Assembly: GCA_016788635.1 (NCBI GenBank)
Contig: JAEUSU010000006.1
Location: 62,001 to 126,000, forward strand
From: Flavobacteriales bacterium
GTDB lineage: Bacteria > Bacteroidota > Bacteroidia > Flavobacteriales_F > PHOS-HE28
DNA: 64,000 nucleotides
Direction of reading: 5' to 3'
Below are positions 1 to 8,490 of this stretch, one piece after another. The position numbers and the translations under genes are program-made. The notes under the pieces are model-generated. The model was not told the DNA's origin, made no database searches, and worked only from the letters and a program-made list of their open reading frames with translations. Numbering within the stretch: position 1 is the first letter of the stretch; every line of letters starts with the position of its first letter.

Positions 1-242
1 ATGGTGCCTTTGGCGCCCACCTGTTCGGCTATGCGCACGAGGCCTTCCTCGACCTTTTTCCCGAAGGAGGGATGCACCACAAAGGCGACTTCTTCCACAG
101 GTTCGCCCGCCACAGCGGCGAGGTCCTCCACGAGGCGTTGCACAATGGACTTGCCCGCGATGGGCAGCAGGGGCTTGGCGGTGGTGTGGGTGTGCGGGCG
201 CATGCGCTTGCCCATACCCGCCATGGGGACGATGATCTTCAT
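1..242 (-). CDS. Sugar-phosphate nucleotidyltransferase, N-terminal part (cut by window edge)
   Basis: This is the start of a minus-strand gene that continues beyond base 1; about 80 residues are visible. The first residues read MKIIVPMAGMGKRMRPHT, followed by a TAKPLLPIAGKSIV stretch. Together these are the nucleotide-binding signature (G-x-G-x-R with a downstream K-P-x-x-P-I) of RmlA/GlmU-type enzymes, which make NDP-sugars from NTP and sugar-1-phosphate in the cytoplasm. The ATG at 242 lies 13 bases after the dut stop, so the two genes are probably co-transcribed. The nearby flippase gene suggests a role in surface polysaccharide synthesis. The substrate (glucose-1-P, mannose-1-P or other) cannot be told from this fragment. 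Confidence 0.85.
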   Translation of the reverse strand, partial: MKIIVPMAGMGKRMRPHTHTTAKPLLPIAGKSIVQRLVEDLAAVAGEPVEEVAFVVHPSFGKKVEEGLVRIAEQVGAKGT

Positions 243-255
243 TCCAGGTCTCTTC

Positions 256-714
256 TCAGCGGGTGCCGGTGTGCCCGAAGCCCCCCGCTCCGCGTTCAGT
301 GGCGCGAAGGTCCGCACTTTCCGCGAATGTGACCCGCTCGTACCGGGCCACCACCAATTGAGCGATGCGCTCACCGTCCTTCACCTCGAAGGGTTCCTGG
401 CCGTGGTTTATGAGCAGCACGCCCACCTCGCCCCGGTAATCGGCGTCGATGGTGCCCGGCGCATTGAGCACGGTGACCCCATGCTTGAAGGCCAGCCCGC
501 TGCGGGGTCGTACCTGCGCCTCGGTGCCTTCGGGCAATTCCAGGTAAAGCCCCGTGGGGATCAACGCACGCTGGCCAGGGGCGAGCACGATGGGCGCGTC
601 GAGGTTGGCGCGCAGGTCGAGGCCGGCGCTTTGGACGGTGGCGTATTGGGGCAGCGGGTGGTGGCCGCGGTTGATGATGCGGACTGGAAGCCCTTCGACT
701 ATGGACACAGGCAT
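256..714 (-). CDS. dut: dUTP diphosphatase
   Basis: This 152-residue protein hydrolyses dUTP to dUMP and pyrophosphate, which keeps uracil out of DNA and supplies dUMP for thymidylate synthesis. All five motifs of trimeric dUTPase are visible in order: SAGLDLRA near residue 29, PRSGLA near 71, [12 protein letters not shown] near 87 with the catalytic Asp and the Tyr that packs on deoxyribose, GERIAQLV near 115, and the C-terminal [10 protein letters not shown] that closes over the substrate. The length is typical. It is followed 13 bases later by the nucleotidyltransferase gene on the same strand. Confidence 0.97.
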   Translation of the reverse strand: MPVSIVEGLPVRIINRGHHPLPQYATVQSAGLDLRANLDAPIVLAPGQRALIPTGLYLELPEGTEAQVRPRSGLAFKHGVTVLNAPGTIDADYRGEVGVLLINHGQEPFEVKDGERIAQLVVARYERVTFAESADLRATERGAGGFGHTGTR

Positions 715-780
715 GGTGACAAAGGTCGCATTAAGCGATGCGGTTCCGGATCGAGGAAGTGATCCGATGTGATATAGGAA

Positions 781-1617
781 CTAGCGATGGACAACAAGTC
801 GTTGCGGTAAGCCACGCGCACCTCCTGGCCCTGTCAGGATGAGCTCGTATGCACCAGCAGACAGCCCGGCAACGGAGAATTCGAAGCGGTCGCCGGTGAT
901 GCCTTCGAACAGTAGGACCATGCGTCCGCTGACATCATGGACGCGCAGCGATGAAGGTCCGCCTTCTGAAAGCCCGGAGAACTCGATTCGGACCTGCCCT
1001 GTCGCGGGATTCGGAAAGACGTGCATGACAGGCCCGGGCGTGAACACCTCTGATTGACCGGTGGTGATGTTCACCGCACAGTCGATGCACGGCAATGACC
1101 CGGGCAGCGTGTAGATCCGGGATGCCGTATTGATCCCTTGATTGAGGACCATCTGCGGGCCCAGGTTGGTCTGGAATATGGTCGGCGACGTGTTGAACAA
1201 GTCCTGGCCGTTCACACCTCCTGGGCCGAAGAGCGTGTCAAGGAGCAGCACCGTTCCATCGAGCCGCGCGATCAGTGTGGCGCTGTACGCATAATCATTC
1301 CGGAACAACAAGAGGATATATTCGATGGTCGCGGGATCGTTATCGAACAGCGATTCAGTGATATACTGCGGAAGAGGATAGTTGCCGAGGTTGTAGTTCG
1401 GCGGGATGCTTGGATAGATGGTGCCCGCAAAGGGCGTGAGGTCGGTGTTGTAGAGGTTGAAACCTGTCGCGTTGCGTTCGATGAATTTTGGTCCGGCGAT
1501 CTCCAAGGATCGGATCGTCTCATACCGACCCGCAAGGGTCGCCACAAGGTTGATCTGTGCGGAGAGCGGAGAACTCAACGTAGCAAGTGCTCCGAGCAAC
1601 AATAGGAATGTTCTCAT
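781..1617 (-). CDS. Secreted protein with T9SS type A sorting domain
   Basis: This 278-residue protein begins with a clear signal peptide (MRTFLLLLGALATLSSPLSA, cleavage near residue 20). The middle region, about residues 21-195, matches no family I recognise; it contains one CIDC pair near residue 177. The last 80 residues resemble the Por secretion tail: a VFPNPATGQVRIEF motif, then an LRVHDVSGRMV strand and a terminal SAGAYELIL strand. This implies export by the Sec pathway and then the type IX system to the surface or medium. It lies between the flippase gene and dut, all on the minus strand. Its function is unknown. Confidence 0.85.
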   Translation of the reverse strand: MRTFLLLLGALATLSSPLSAQINLVATLAGRYETIRSLEIAGPKFIERNATGFNLYNTDLTPFAGTIYPSIPPNYNLGNYPLPQYITESLFDNDPATIEYILLLFRNDYAYSATLIARLDGTVLLLDTLFGPGGVNGQDLFNTSPTIFQTNLGPQMVLNQGINTASRIYTLPGSLPCIDCAVNITTGQSEVFTPGPVMHVFPNPATGQVRIEFSGLSEGGPSSLRVHDVSGRMVLLFEGITGDRFEFSVAGLSAGAYELILTGPGGARGLPQRLVVHR

Positions 1618-1674
1618 GGCCGGACTATTTCTTCAAAACTAGCTCGATCCTGCGTCGGAACGACAGGGAGGACC

Positions 1675-3156
1675 TCAAGCGACGGATGCGGGTCTTTCGA
1701 CCTTCCACACAATGCCCACATAGGCCGCGAATGCCAGCGCACGGATCGCATAGCTCAGCACACCTTCCACAGGCAACTGCTCGCACCCCCACCACAACAC
1801 CACAGCCCCCGCCATGTATAGCAGTACGCGCGTCGTGTTGTACGGTATCGGGTAGTGCTTCTGCCCCCACACATAGCTGATGGCCGCCATGCTGGCATAG
1901 CAGATCAAGGTGGTCCACGCGGCACCCATGTACCCGAGGTATGGGATCAGTGCGAAAAGCAGCACCAGTGTGATGGCCGCGCCGATGAGGCTGATGGTGC
2001 TGCCCACCCGGGTCCTGTCCGTGAGCTTGTACCACACGCTCTGGTTGTAGTAGATGCCGAGGAACACATTGGCCAGCATGAGGATCGGTACCACGCGCAA
2101 CCCTTGATGGTAGGCCGGGTTGGGGATGAACCATTTGAAGAGGTCCAGGAAGAGCATGACCACCAGGAAGGCGCTCATGCACACGGCCACGAAAATGTTC
2201 ATGATGCGCGCGAAGGTCTCCTTGCTGTTCTTCTCCTTGGCGTGGCTGAAGAAAAAGGGCTCGGCGCCCATGCGGAAAGCCTGGATGAAGAGCGTGATGA
2301 GCACCGCCAGCTTGTAGCACGCACCATAGATGCCGATCTGTGCGTCCGCGACATCCGCCGGTAGCAGGTACTTGAGGATCACGCGGTCGGCGGTCTCGTT
2401 CACCATGCCGGCGAGGCCAGCGACCATCAGCGGTGCACCGAAGGCAAGCATAGCGCGCAGCAGGTCCCTGTCCATTGGTTTCCAACTGGGCCACGAAGGC
2501 AGCAGCACCAGCAGCTTCACCGCGGTGGCCACCAAATTGATGGCGAACACGTAGCCCACACCGAACGCAGGGTCGTACACCGCATTGATCAGTGAATGGT
2601 TGTGGCCCATGTTGTACTGCTTCATGCAATACAGGAAGAAGAACACACTGAGCACGATGTTCACCCCCACGCTGAGCATGTTGATGGCCGCGTACTTCCA
2701 GGGCCTTCCCTGTTGCCGCAGCCGGGCCATGGGGATGGTGGTGATGGCATCGATGCCGATGATCAGCACGAGCATCAGCACGGAACTGGCGTACGCACCG
2801 AAGTGAAGAACGTTGGCGAGCTGTGCGGAGAAGAGCCCGCCGAACAGCATGAAGACGAAGGCAGGTAAGAATAAGCCCCACGTCGCCGTGGCGTAAAGCA
2901 CACGCCCACCATCCGGGTTGTCTTTCACATGGTCTTTGGAAGCAAAACGGAAGTAAGTGGTCTCCATGCCGAAGGTGAGTACCACATTGAGCAGCGCCGT
3001 CCATGAGTACAGCGCGGTGACCACGCCGTACTCCGCCGGCTCGAAAACGAACTTGCTGGTGTACAAGGGCACCAACAGGAAGTTGAGGAAGCGCGCAACG
3101 ATGCTGCTGAGCCCGTAGATGGCTGTCTGCCCGGCGAGTTTGCGAAGGGCGCTCAT
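1675..3156 (-). CDS. Polysaccharide flippase (Wzx/MATE-like)
   Basis: This 493-residue multi-pass membrane protein belongs to the polysaccharide transport/oligosaccharide flippase family, which moves lipid-linked sugar units across the inner membrane. Roughly a dozen hydrophobic segments are spread along the chain. The N terminus (MSALRKLAGQTAIYGLSSIV, then ARFLNFLLVPLYTSKF) is the usual first-helix pattern of this family. I chose the ATG at 3156; another in-frame ATG lies at 3171, and an open frame extends further to 3294 across a perfect inverted repeat, which argues against that longer start. The neighbouring nucleotidyltransferase supports a role in surface polysaccharide export. The exact glycan is unknown. 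Confidence 0.88.
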   Translation of the reverse strand: MSALRKLAGQTAIYGLSSIVARFLNFLLVPLYTSKFVFEPAEYGVVTALYSWTALLNVVLTFGMETTYFRFASKDHVKDNPDGGRVLYATATWGLFLPAFVFMLFGGLFSAQLANVLHFGAYASSVLMLVLIIGIDAITTIPMARLRQQGRPWKYAAINMLSVGVNIVLSVFFFLYCMKQYNMGHNHSLINAVYDPAFGVGYVFAINLVATAVKLLVLLPSWPSWKPMDRDLLRAMLAFGAPLMVAGLAGMVNETADRVILKYLLPADVADAQIGIYGACYKLAVLITLFIQAFRMGAEPFFFSHAKEKNSKETFARIMNIFVAVCMSAFLVVMLFLDLFKWFIPNPAYHQGLRVVPILMLANVFLGIYYNQSVWYKLTDRTRVGSTISLIGAAITLVLLFALIPYLGYMGAAWTTLICYASMAAISYVWGQKHYPIPYNTTRVLLYMAGAVVLWWGCEQLPVEGVLSYAIRALAFAAYVGIVWKVERPASVA

Positions 3157-3187
3157 CTTCTGAATAGGCATGCTTCGGCCAACTCGG

Positions 3188-3245
3188 ATGAACAGGAATG
3201 GACGCGTATGGACCGCTGGGTGCATACGCGTCCATTCCTGTTCAT
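3188..3245. repeat. Perfect 23-bp inverted repeat with 12-base loop
   Basis: Bases 3188-3210 are the exact reverse complement of 3223-3245, separated by 12 bases. The structure fills the gap between the enoyl-CoA hydratase stop and the flippase start, both read on the minus strand. No T-run follows on either strand, so it is not a classical intrinsic terminator. It could stop transcription with a factor, protect the 3' end of the upstream mRNA, or be a copy of a dispersed palindromic repeat. Confidence 0.9.
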
Positions 3246-3250
3246 GGTGC

Positions 3251-4033
3251 TCACTCCCCTTTAAATTCCGCCTTCCGCTTCTCCATGAAGGCACTGGTCC
3301 CCTCCTTGAAGTCGGCCGTACCGAAGCACTTGCCGAACTCCTCGATCTCGCGTTGTAGGCCGTCGGTCCCGGGCTCGTAGCCCGCGTTCACGGCACGGAT
3401 GGCGGCGGCCAGGGCGGTGGGGCTGTTCTTCACGATGGCGGCGGCCAGCTCGTTGCACTTCGCCAGCAATTGATCCTGTGGAACAACGTGGTTCACCAGT
3501 CCCCATTGCAGGGCTTCATCAGCCTTGATCATGCCCGCGGTGAAGATCATCTCCATGGCTTTGCCTTTGCCGACCAGTTGCGCCAGGCGTTGGGTGCCTC
3601 CGTATCCGGGGATCACGCCCAGGCCCACTTCGGGCAGCCCCAGTTTCGCGTTGTCGCTGGCCACGCGGAAGTGGCAGGCCATGGCCAGTTCCAGTCCGCC
3701 ACCCAGCGCGAAACCGTTCACCGCTGCGATCACGGGCTTGTTCAAGCGCTCCACATGGTCGAAAAGCTTGCGATGGCCATCAGCGCTCAGGGTCTGTCCC
3801 TCGGCCACGCTGAAGTGCGCGAACTCCTTGATGTCAGCGCCGGCCACGAATGCCTTCGGGCCGCTCCCGGTGAGGATGAGCACCCGCACGTTGTGGTCGG
3901 CCTCGGCCTCGCTCAGTGCGCGGTCCAGCTCATCGATCGTGGCGCGGTTCAGCGCGTTGAGCTGGTCAGGGCGGTTGATGGTGAGCGTGCGGGTCGCCCC
4001 TTCATCGGCGACCAGAAGATTGTTGAAGGCCAT
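3251..4033 (-). CDS. Enoyl-CoA hydratase/isomerase family protein
   Basis: This 260-residue crotonase-fold protein probably hydrates 2-enoyl-CoA to 3-hydroxyacyl-CoA in fatty acid or butanoate metabolism. The oxyanion-hole segment AFVAGADIKEF is present. Both catalytic glutamates of the hydratase class are in place: one in NGFALGGGLELAMAC and the other in LGLPEVGLGVIPGYGGTQRL. Length and start (ATG at 4033) match the family. The gene stands alone, with a strong hairpin directly after its stop. The chain-length preference cannot be read from the sequence. Confidence 0.93.
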   Translation of the reverse strand: MAFNNLLVADEGATRTLTINRPDQLNALNRATIDELDRALSEAEADHNVRVLILTGSGPKAFVAGADIKEFAHFSVAEGQTLSADGHRKLFDHVERLNKPVIAAVNGFALGGGLELAMACHFRVASDNAKLGLPEVGLGVIPGYGGTQRLAQLVGKGKAMEMIFTAGMIKADEALQWGLVNHVVPQDQLLAKCNELAAAIVKNSPTALAAAIRAVNAGYEPGTDGLQREIEEFGKCFGTADFKEGTSAFMEKRKAEFKGE

Positions 4034-4142
4034 GGATGTTCTGTCGTTTTCGGATCGGCTGATACGCCGACCGGCACGGTCAAAGGTATCCGGGTGAATG
4101 CAGTCCCGAATGACGCCTGCTTGTGTCGTGGAGCACCGTCGC

Positions 4143-7100
4143 TCAGCTCCTTAACGGTAGTTCCACGAAGAATGAAGTGCCGTCACCCACAACGCTTTCG
4201 AAGCGCACTTTTCCGCTGGCACCCTCCACCATGCGCTTCACCAGGGCCAGGCCAAGGCCCATGCCGCTGCTCTTGGTGGTGAAGCTGGGCGTGAAGATGC
4301 GTTCATGCACATCTGCCGGGATCCCTGCGCCATTGTCGCGCACCTCCACAATGGCCTGATCGGCCTGGCGCCAGGCGCGCACCTCGATATGGCCTGCACG
4401 GCCTTCGGGTATGGCCTGCACGGCATTCTTCAGCAGGTTGTTGAACACGCGCAGCAGGTGCTCGCGATCGGCATGCAGCGGGAGTGAAGGGGTTTCGTGC
4501 AGAACGATCGAGCAGCCGGGCGTTGCGCGGAACACCTCAACGGCAGCGTGGAGCACCTCGCGCAGGTCCAGTGGCTCTGGACGGGCTGGGGGCATTTGTG
4601 CGAACTGGCTGAAGGCCGTGGCCACGCCATTGAGCGCGTCGATCTGTTCCACCAGGCTGCGGCTGAAGCGTTCGAGACGTTCGCGGGCATCGGGTGCTGT
4701 GGGGTCCCAGGTGCGCTGGAATTGCTGGATACCGAGCTTCATGGGGGTGAGCGGGTTCTTGATCTCGTGTGCCACCTGTCGCGCCATTTCGCGCCAGGCG
4801 CTTTCACGTTCGCTCAGCGCCAGCCGCTCAGCACTTGCCCGCAACTCCTCCACCTTGCGGTTGTACACGGCCACCAGCTCGGCCAGTTCATCGGCGCCGG
4901 AATAGTTGAGGGGCTCGTTGCGGGCGCCCAGCTGTATACGTTCCAAGCCACGTCGGAGCAGTTGCAATGGACGTGTGGTCCATGAGGCAATGAGCGCGGC
5001 GGCCACGGAGCTGAGCATGAAGAGCAGCACGAAAAGGTTGGCGATGGCCGCAGTGGAGGACGCGCGTTCCTGATCCACCTCTTCCTGGCGGGCGAAGTAG
5101 GGCAGGGAGAGCACGCCGAGCACTTCGCCACGGTCATTGCGCAAGGGGGCATAGGTGTTGCGGAAGGTGGCCGAACCGATGTGCTCGTCCTGCGTGAAGC
5201 GCATGCGCCCCTGCACCATGATGTGCGCATGCGCCAGCGGGTGAATGCGGGGCCCCAGTGAGCCGGTGCGGAAGATCTGTTCGCGCGAGCTGGCGATGAT
5301 CCCTCCATCGGGCCCGTACAACATGATGTCCGTGAAGAATACGTTGCTCAACGAGCCGAGCAGATGGTCCAGGTAGGGCCCCAATTCAGGCTGCAGGTTC
5401 GCCTCGCCGCGCAGTTTCTGCCGCAGCTCCATCATCACGGATTGCATGCGTTCCTCGAGGAGATCATCCTGATGCTTGTCCGATGCGCGGTCCACCAGGT
5501 TGCGGGTACCTGCAGCGAAAAGGACCAGGCCAATGGCCGCGTAGCCGAACAGGGCTAGGCGCAACTGCATGTTCAGGCCCTTGAGGCGCATGCCTGTCGC
5601 CATGCGACGCATCAGCATCACCAGGCCAAAGGCCACACTATAGAGCATGAAGAGATAGGAGAACGCCGTCAGATGTGCGAGCACACCCGGCCTGGCAAAG
5701 CCGATGACCACCTGGGTGGTGGCCGGGTCGCCAAAGGCCAGCAGGTCGTAACCCCTCAATACGTCGTCCGGAAGTGTTGGCGTCCAGCTGAGAGGGAAGG
5801 GGACCGGCCCGCTGTGATCCGCCAGCCGGCCACGCTGGTAACGCGCCCACACGTATGGCTCCAAGGCATCCGCAGGACGGGCCTTCCCTTCATGGCCCGG
5901 TGTGGTCCCCGGCAGCAGCAGCTCGGGGAAGCCCAGCCCTTGGTGCACCAGACGTGAACGCAACTCCACGAACAGCACGCCACTGAGCGTATCGTCCGGC
6001 GGCGAAAGGGCCGCCATGTAAAGCGCCCGTTCACCCGGGCGATGGACGTTGCGCAACTGCGGTGCCGGCAATGTGGGCACGCCTTGCTCAATACGCTCAA
6101 CGACCTGGGCCCAGGTGGCGGAAGCATCCGGCGATGTGGTGGCACGCAACTGGCCGTTGCGGCTGAAGAGGTAAAGCCGCGTCTCATAGCGCTCCCAGTA
6201 GCCGGTGAAGTACGACTGGCGCACGCGCTGGTCCAGATCATTCGCGCTAACGGGCAGCGAATCTTGGATGAACCACTGTTGCACAGCCGCATCGTTCAGT
6301 ACATCGGCGGCTGCTTGAGCAAAGAGCAGTTCAACGACCGGGTCCTCCTGCACAGCAAGCTGTTCAGCCAGCGCTTCGCGATCACCATCCAGGCGCTTTA
6401 GCGTATGCCGGTCAAGCAAATGCGCGGTGGTGGCGGCGAGCAGCACGAGCAGACCGAGCGCTGCCGCCTGGCGCTGCTGCCAATGGACCGTACCAGACAA
6501 CAGGAGCAAGGCAGGTGCCGGCCAGAGGATGGGCACCAGGTCATAGTGTGCATGGGCATGGTGCCAGACCACCCAGATAGCGGGCAGCGTGGCTGCGAAG
6601 ACCGCTTGGGCAGGTGACCAACGTCCGGGGAGCGTCTTCACCACGACATGCGCCAGCAGGAGCCATGCGCCTTGAAGCAGGGCGATGCATGCCAGGGCCA
6701 CCGCGCTTTCCCACGAAAGGCGTTGCACCTGGAACAGGTTCAAGCTGAAGCGGCTGTCCTGCACCAGGCCCATGACCACACTATTCAATACAGAGGAGAA
6801 CAGAATGAGCAGTGGAAGAGCCAGGAAAGCAGTGCGGACGGTGAGGTTGACATGGCGCCGGATAAACACCGCCAGGAGCAACACCAGGACCCCGTTAATG
6901 GCCAGGTCGCCCAGTGAAGGGTTCGCAAAGGATGAGGCGTAGTGTGTGGGGTCGAACAATTCCAGGTCCTTGAAGCCCGGCAAGGGGCCGAAGCGCAGGG
7001 TGGCCCAGCGCAGCGCGAGCACAAGCGCGGTGAACAATGCCGCCGCGCCATTTCCTGAGCTGAGGGCGGATGCGGCATGCCAGAAGGAGGATAACAGGAG

Positions 7101-7727
7101 CGCGGCTCCCGCGAGCATCAACAGCAATGCCCATGGTGCGTGAGGCGTGACGGGTGTTTCCCCCGTGACCAAACGGAACAATACCTGGCCCGAGGCGTCC
7201 CGGACAACAGGACCCATACCCGCACCGGTGGCGGCCTCAAGACCCTGGGGCATGCCCAGTTGCCTGGAAAAGGCGTTCTGCAGGTAGCGGTTCTGGATCG
7301 GTGGGGCGTGCCAGATGCGATGAAGTGCATGCACGATGAAGGGGCCCTGCTGTGCACGGGCGTGGAGGTATAAGCCATCCGATCGTTCAATGATCCGGTC
7401 GGTACGGTCCGTTAGAAGACTGTCTGGAAGTGGCAACCGGCCAGCCCAGAATATGATGCTCTTATCCCGCCAGATGCGCACATCCTGATCATCATCCGAG
7501 GCTGGTGCACTGCGCAAGTGCGCCCACAGGCCCTGAAGGCTGTCGATGGAAGCGCGCTGCGCCCATGTGCGGGCGGTCTTGTCCAGCGTGGCTTGGGCGG
7601 CAAGGATGTGATCCTGAAGTACCGGCACCCACGGCTCCGCGGGATCGGCATCCGGGATCGTCAGGCTGGCAAGCCCAACCCCAAGGAAGGCGAGGGCCAG
7701 AAGGAACAACAGGGAGGCGCGGCGCAT
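4143..7727 (-). CDS. Large NtrY-like membrane sensor histidine kinase
   Basis: This 1194-residue inner-membrane kinase senses an unknown signal and should phosphorylate a response regulator. The N terminus is a membrane anchor. It is followed by an extracytoplasmic stretch, a block of several hydrophobic helices around residues 230-490, a second extracytoplasmic sensor region, another helix pair, a HAMP-like linker near 890-940, and the catalytic core. The phospho-accepting His is about residue 987 in VAHEIKNPLTP, the NtrY/NtrB type of H-box. The ATPase domain shows the N box (NNLLKNAVQAI), the G1 box (DNGAGIP) and a GMGLGLALVKRM G2 segment. I chose the ATG at 7727 because a hydrophobic leader follows directly; the frame is open to 7874. 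No response regulator gene is adjacent. Confidence 0.9.
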   Translation of the reverse strand: MRRASLLFLLALAFLGVGLASLTIPDADPAEPWVPVLQDHILAAQATLDKTARTWAQRASIDSLQGLWAHLRSAPASDDDQDVRIWRDKSIIFWAGRLPLPDSLLTDRTDRIIERSDGLYLHARAQQGPFIVHALHRIWHAPPIQNRYLQNAFSRQLGMPQGLEAATGAGMGPVVRDASGQVLFRLVTGETPVTPHAPWALLLMLAGAALLLSSFWHAASALSSGNGAAALFTALVLALRWATLRFGPLPGFKDLELFDPTHYASSFANPSLGDLAINGVLVLLLAVFIRRHVNLTVRTAFLALPLLILFSSVLNSVVMGLVQDSRFSLNLFQVQRLSWESAVALACIALLQGAWLLLAHVVVKTLPGRWSPAQAVFAATLPAIWVVWHHAHAHYDLVPILWPAPALLLLSGTVHWQQRQAAALGLLVLLAATTAHLLDRHTLKRLDGDREALAEQLAVQEDPVVELLFAQAAADVLNDAAVQQWFIQDSLPVSANDLDQRVRQSYFTGYWERYETRLYLFSRNGQLRATTSPDASATWAQVVERIEQGVPTLPAPQLRNVHRPGERALYMAALSPPDDTLSGVLFVELRSRLVHQGLGFPELLLPGTTPGHEGKARPADALEPYVWARYQRGRLADHSGPVPFPLSWTPTLPDDVLRGYDLLAFGDPATTQVVIGFARPGVLAHLTAFSYLFMLYSVAFGLVMLMRRMATGMRLKGLNMQLRLALFGYAAIGLVLFAAGTRNLVDRASDKHQDDLLEERMQSVMMELRQKLRGEANLQPELGPYLDHLLGSLSNVFFTDIMLYGPDGGIIASSREQIFRTGSLGPRIHPLAHAHIMVQGRMRFTQDEHIGSATFRNTYAPLRNDRGEVLGVLSLPYFARQEEVDQERASSTAAIANLFVLLFMLSSVAAALIASWTTRPLQLLRRGLERIQLGARNEPLNYSGADELAELVAVYNRKVEELRASAERLALSERESAWREMARQVAHEIKNPLTPMKLGIQQFQRTWDPTAPDARERLERFSRSLVEQIDALNGVATAFSQFAQMPPARPEPLDLREVLHAAVEVFRATPGCSIVLHETPSLPLHADREHLLRVFNNLLKNAVQAIPEGRAGHIEVRAWRQADQAIVEVRDNGAGIPADVHERIFTPSFTTKSSGMGLGLALVKRMVEGASGKVRFESVVGDGTSFFVELPLRS

Positions 7728-7734
7728 GTAAGGA

Positions 7735-7750
7735 CCTTGCGGCCGCAAGG
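7735..7750. repeat. 16-bp perfect palindrome upstream of the kinase start
   Basis: CCTTGCGGCCGCAAGG is self-complementary over all 16 bases and ends 8 bases before the kinase ATG on the minus strand. Its 12-base core, TTGCGGCCGCAA, occurs again at 29001-29012 upstream of atpB. It may be a regulator binding site or may overlap a promoter and transcription start. Confidence 0.6.
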
Positions 7751-7777
7751 CTCGCGCCAAGGTAGCAGAGGGGGCGC

Positions 7778-8377
7778 TTAGCCGCCGATGATCACGGAAC
7801 GGAGCAGGGGGGTGCCGTCCACCACGGCCTGTATGTAGTACGTGCCGCTGGGCACCAACTCGGCATTGAGCCACACGGCATCCGGCCTCACATCCAGCTG
7901 CACGGGCATGAATTGGCCGCGGTTGTTCAGCAATTGCACATCCTGCAGCTGGCCCACCGTGGCGCGCACCACGAAGCGGCCCGGCATGTGGTCGGATTCC
8001 ACGCTCAGCCCGCGGTGGCTCACCACCTGCACACTGAACACTTCAGAGATGATCTCCAGGCCCTGGGTGGTAACCTCCAGCAGGCGGTATTGCACCACCC
8101 CGGTAGGGGCTTGAGTGTCCCAGGTCTCATAGGACACGTGCCGGGTGCTTTGGCCCACGGCAGGCAGTTCGTTCACCAAGGTCCATTCCCAGCCATCCAT
8201 GGAGCGCTCCACCACAAAGCGGCCCGTGCCGTTCTCTGTTGCCGTGGCCCAATGGATCCGCACGCCGCGCGGAGAGCTCGCATCGGCCACAAAGCTGGTG
8301 AGGTCTGCCGTGGGCGTTTGCTGCGCCACGGCTTGAAGAGTGCTCGCGGCCAGGATCAGGGGTAGTGTCCAACGCAT
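7778..8377 (-). CDS. Secreted protein with T9SS-cargo-type domain, short
   Basis: This 199-residue protein has a signal peptide (MRWTLPLILAASTLQAVAQ). Its first half is the Bacteroidota module that reads HWATATENGTGRFVVERS, then a W-E-W segment and YRLLEVTTQGLE; this module usually sits just before the sorting tail of T9SS cargo. The final 75 residues look like a degenerate sorting domain, ending in SGTYYIQAV and then a short hydrophobic strand, without the usual PNP motif. The same module occurs in the next gene upstream, so the two are probably tandem relatives. The protein has little beyond linker and tail, so it may be a shortened cargo protein. Function unknown. Confidence 0.75.
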   Translation of the reverse strand: MRWTLPLILAASTLQAVAQQTPTADLTSFVADASSPRGVRIHWATATENGTGRFVVERSMDGWEWTLVNELPAVGQSTRHVSYETWDTQAPTGVVQYRLLEVTTQGLEIISEVFSVQVVSHRGLSVESDHMPGRFVVRATVGQLQDVQLLNNRGQFMPVQLDVRPDAVWLNAELVPSGTYYIQAVVDGTPLLRSVIIGG

Positions 8378-8490
8378 GGTCTTCGGGTTTGTGGGCCCTT
8401 GAACGCGCGTTCGACCAATTGGTTATCGGCGCCGATGGAAGGCTGGAATGGTCGGACGGATCATTTGGCCGCAGCCGGCTTGTCAGGAGC

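Noticed and set aside
1625-3235. Minus-strand ORF of 536 residues in another frame of the flippase gene
   Set aside because: The composition is Arg-, Gln- and His-rich with no membrane helices, while the other frame gives a proper flippase.
3188-3245. Intrinsic terminator
   Set aside because: The stem is perfect, but no T-run follows on either strand, so I list it only as an inverted repeat.
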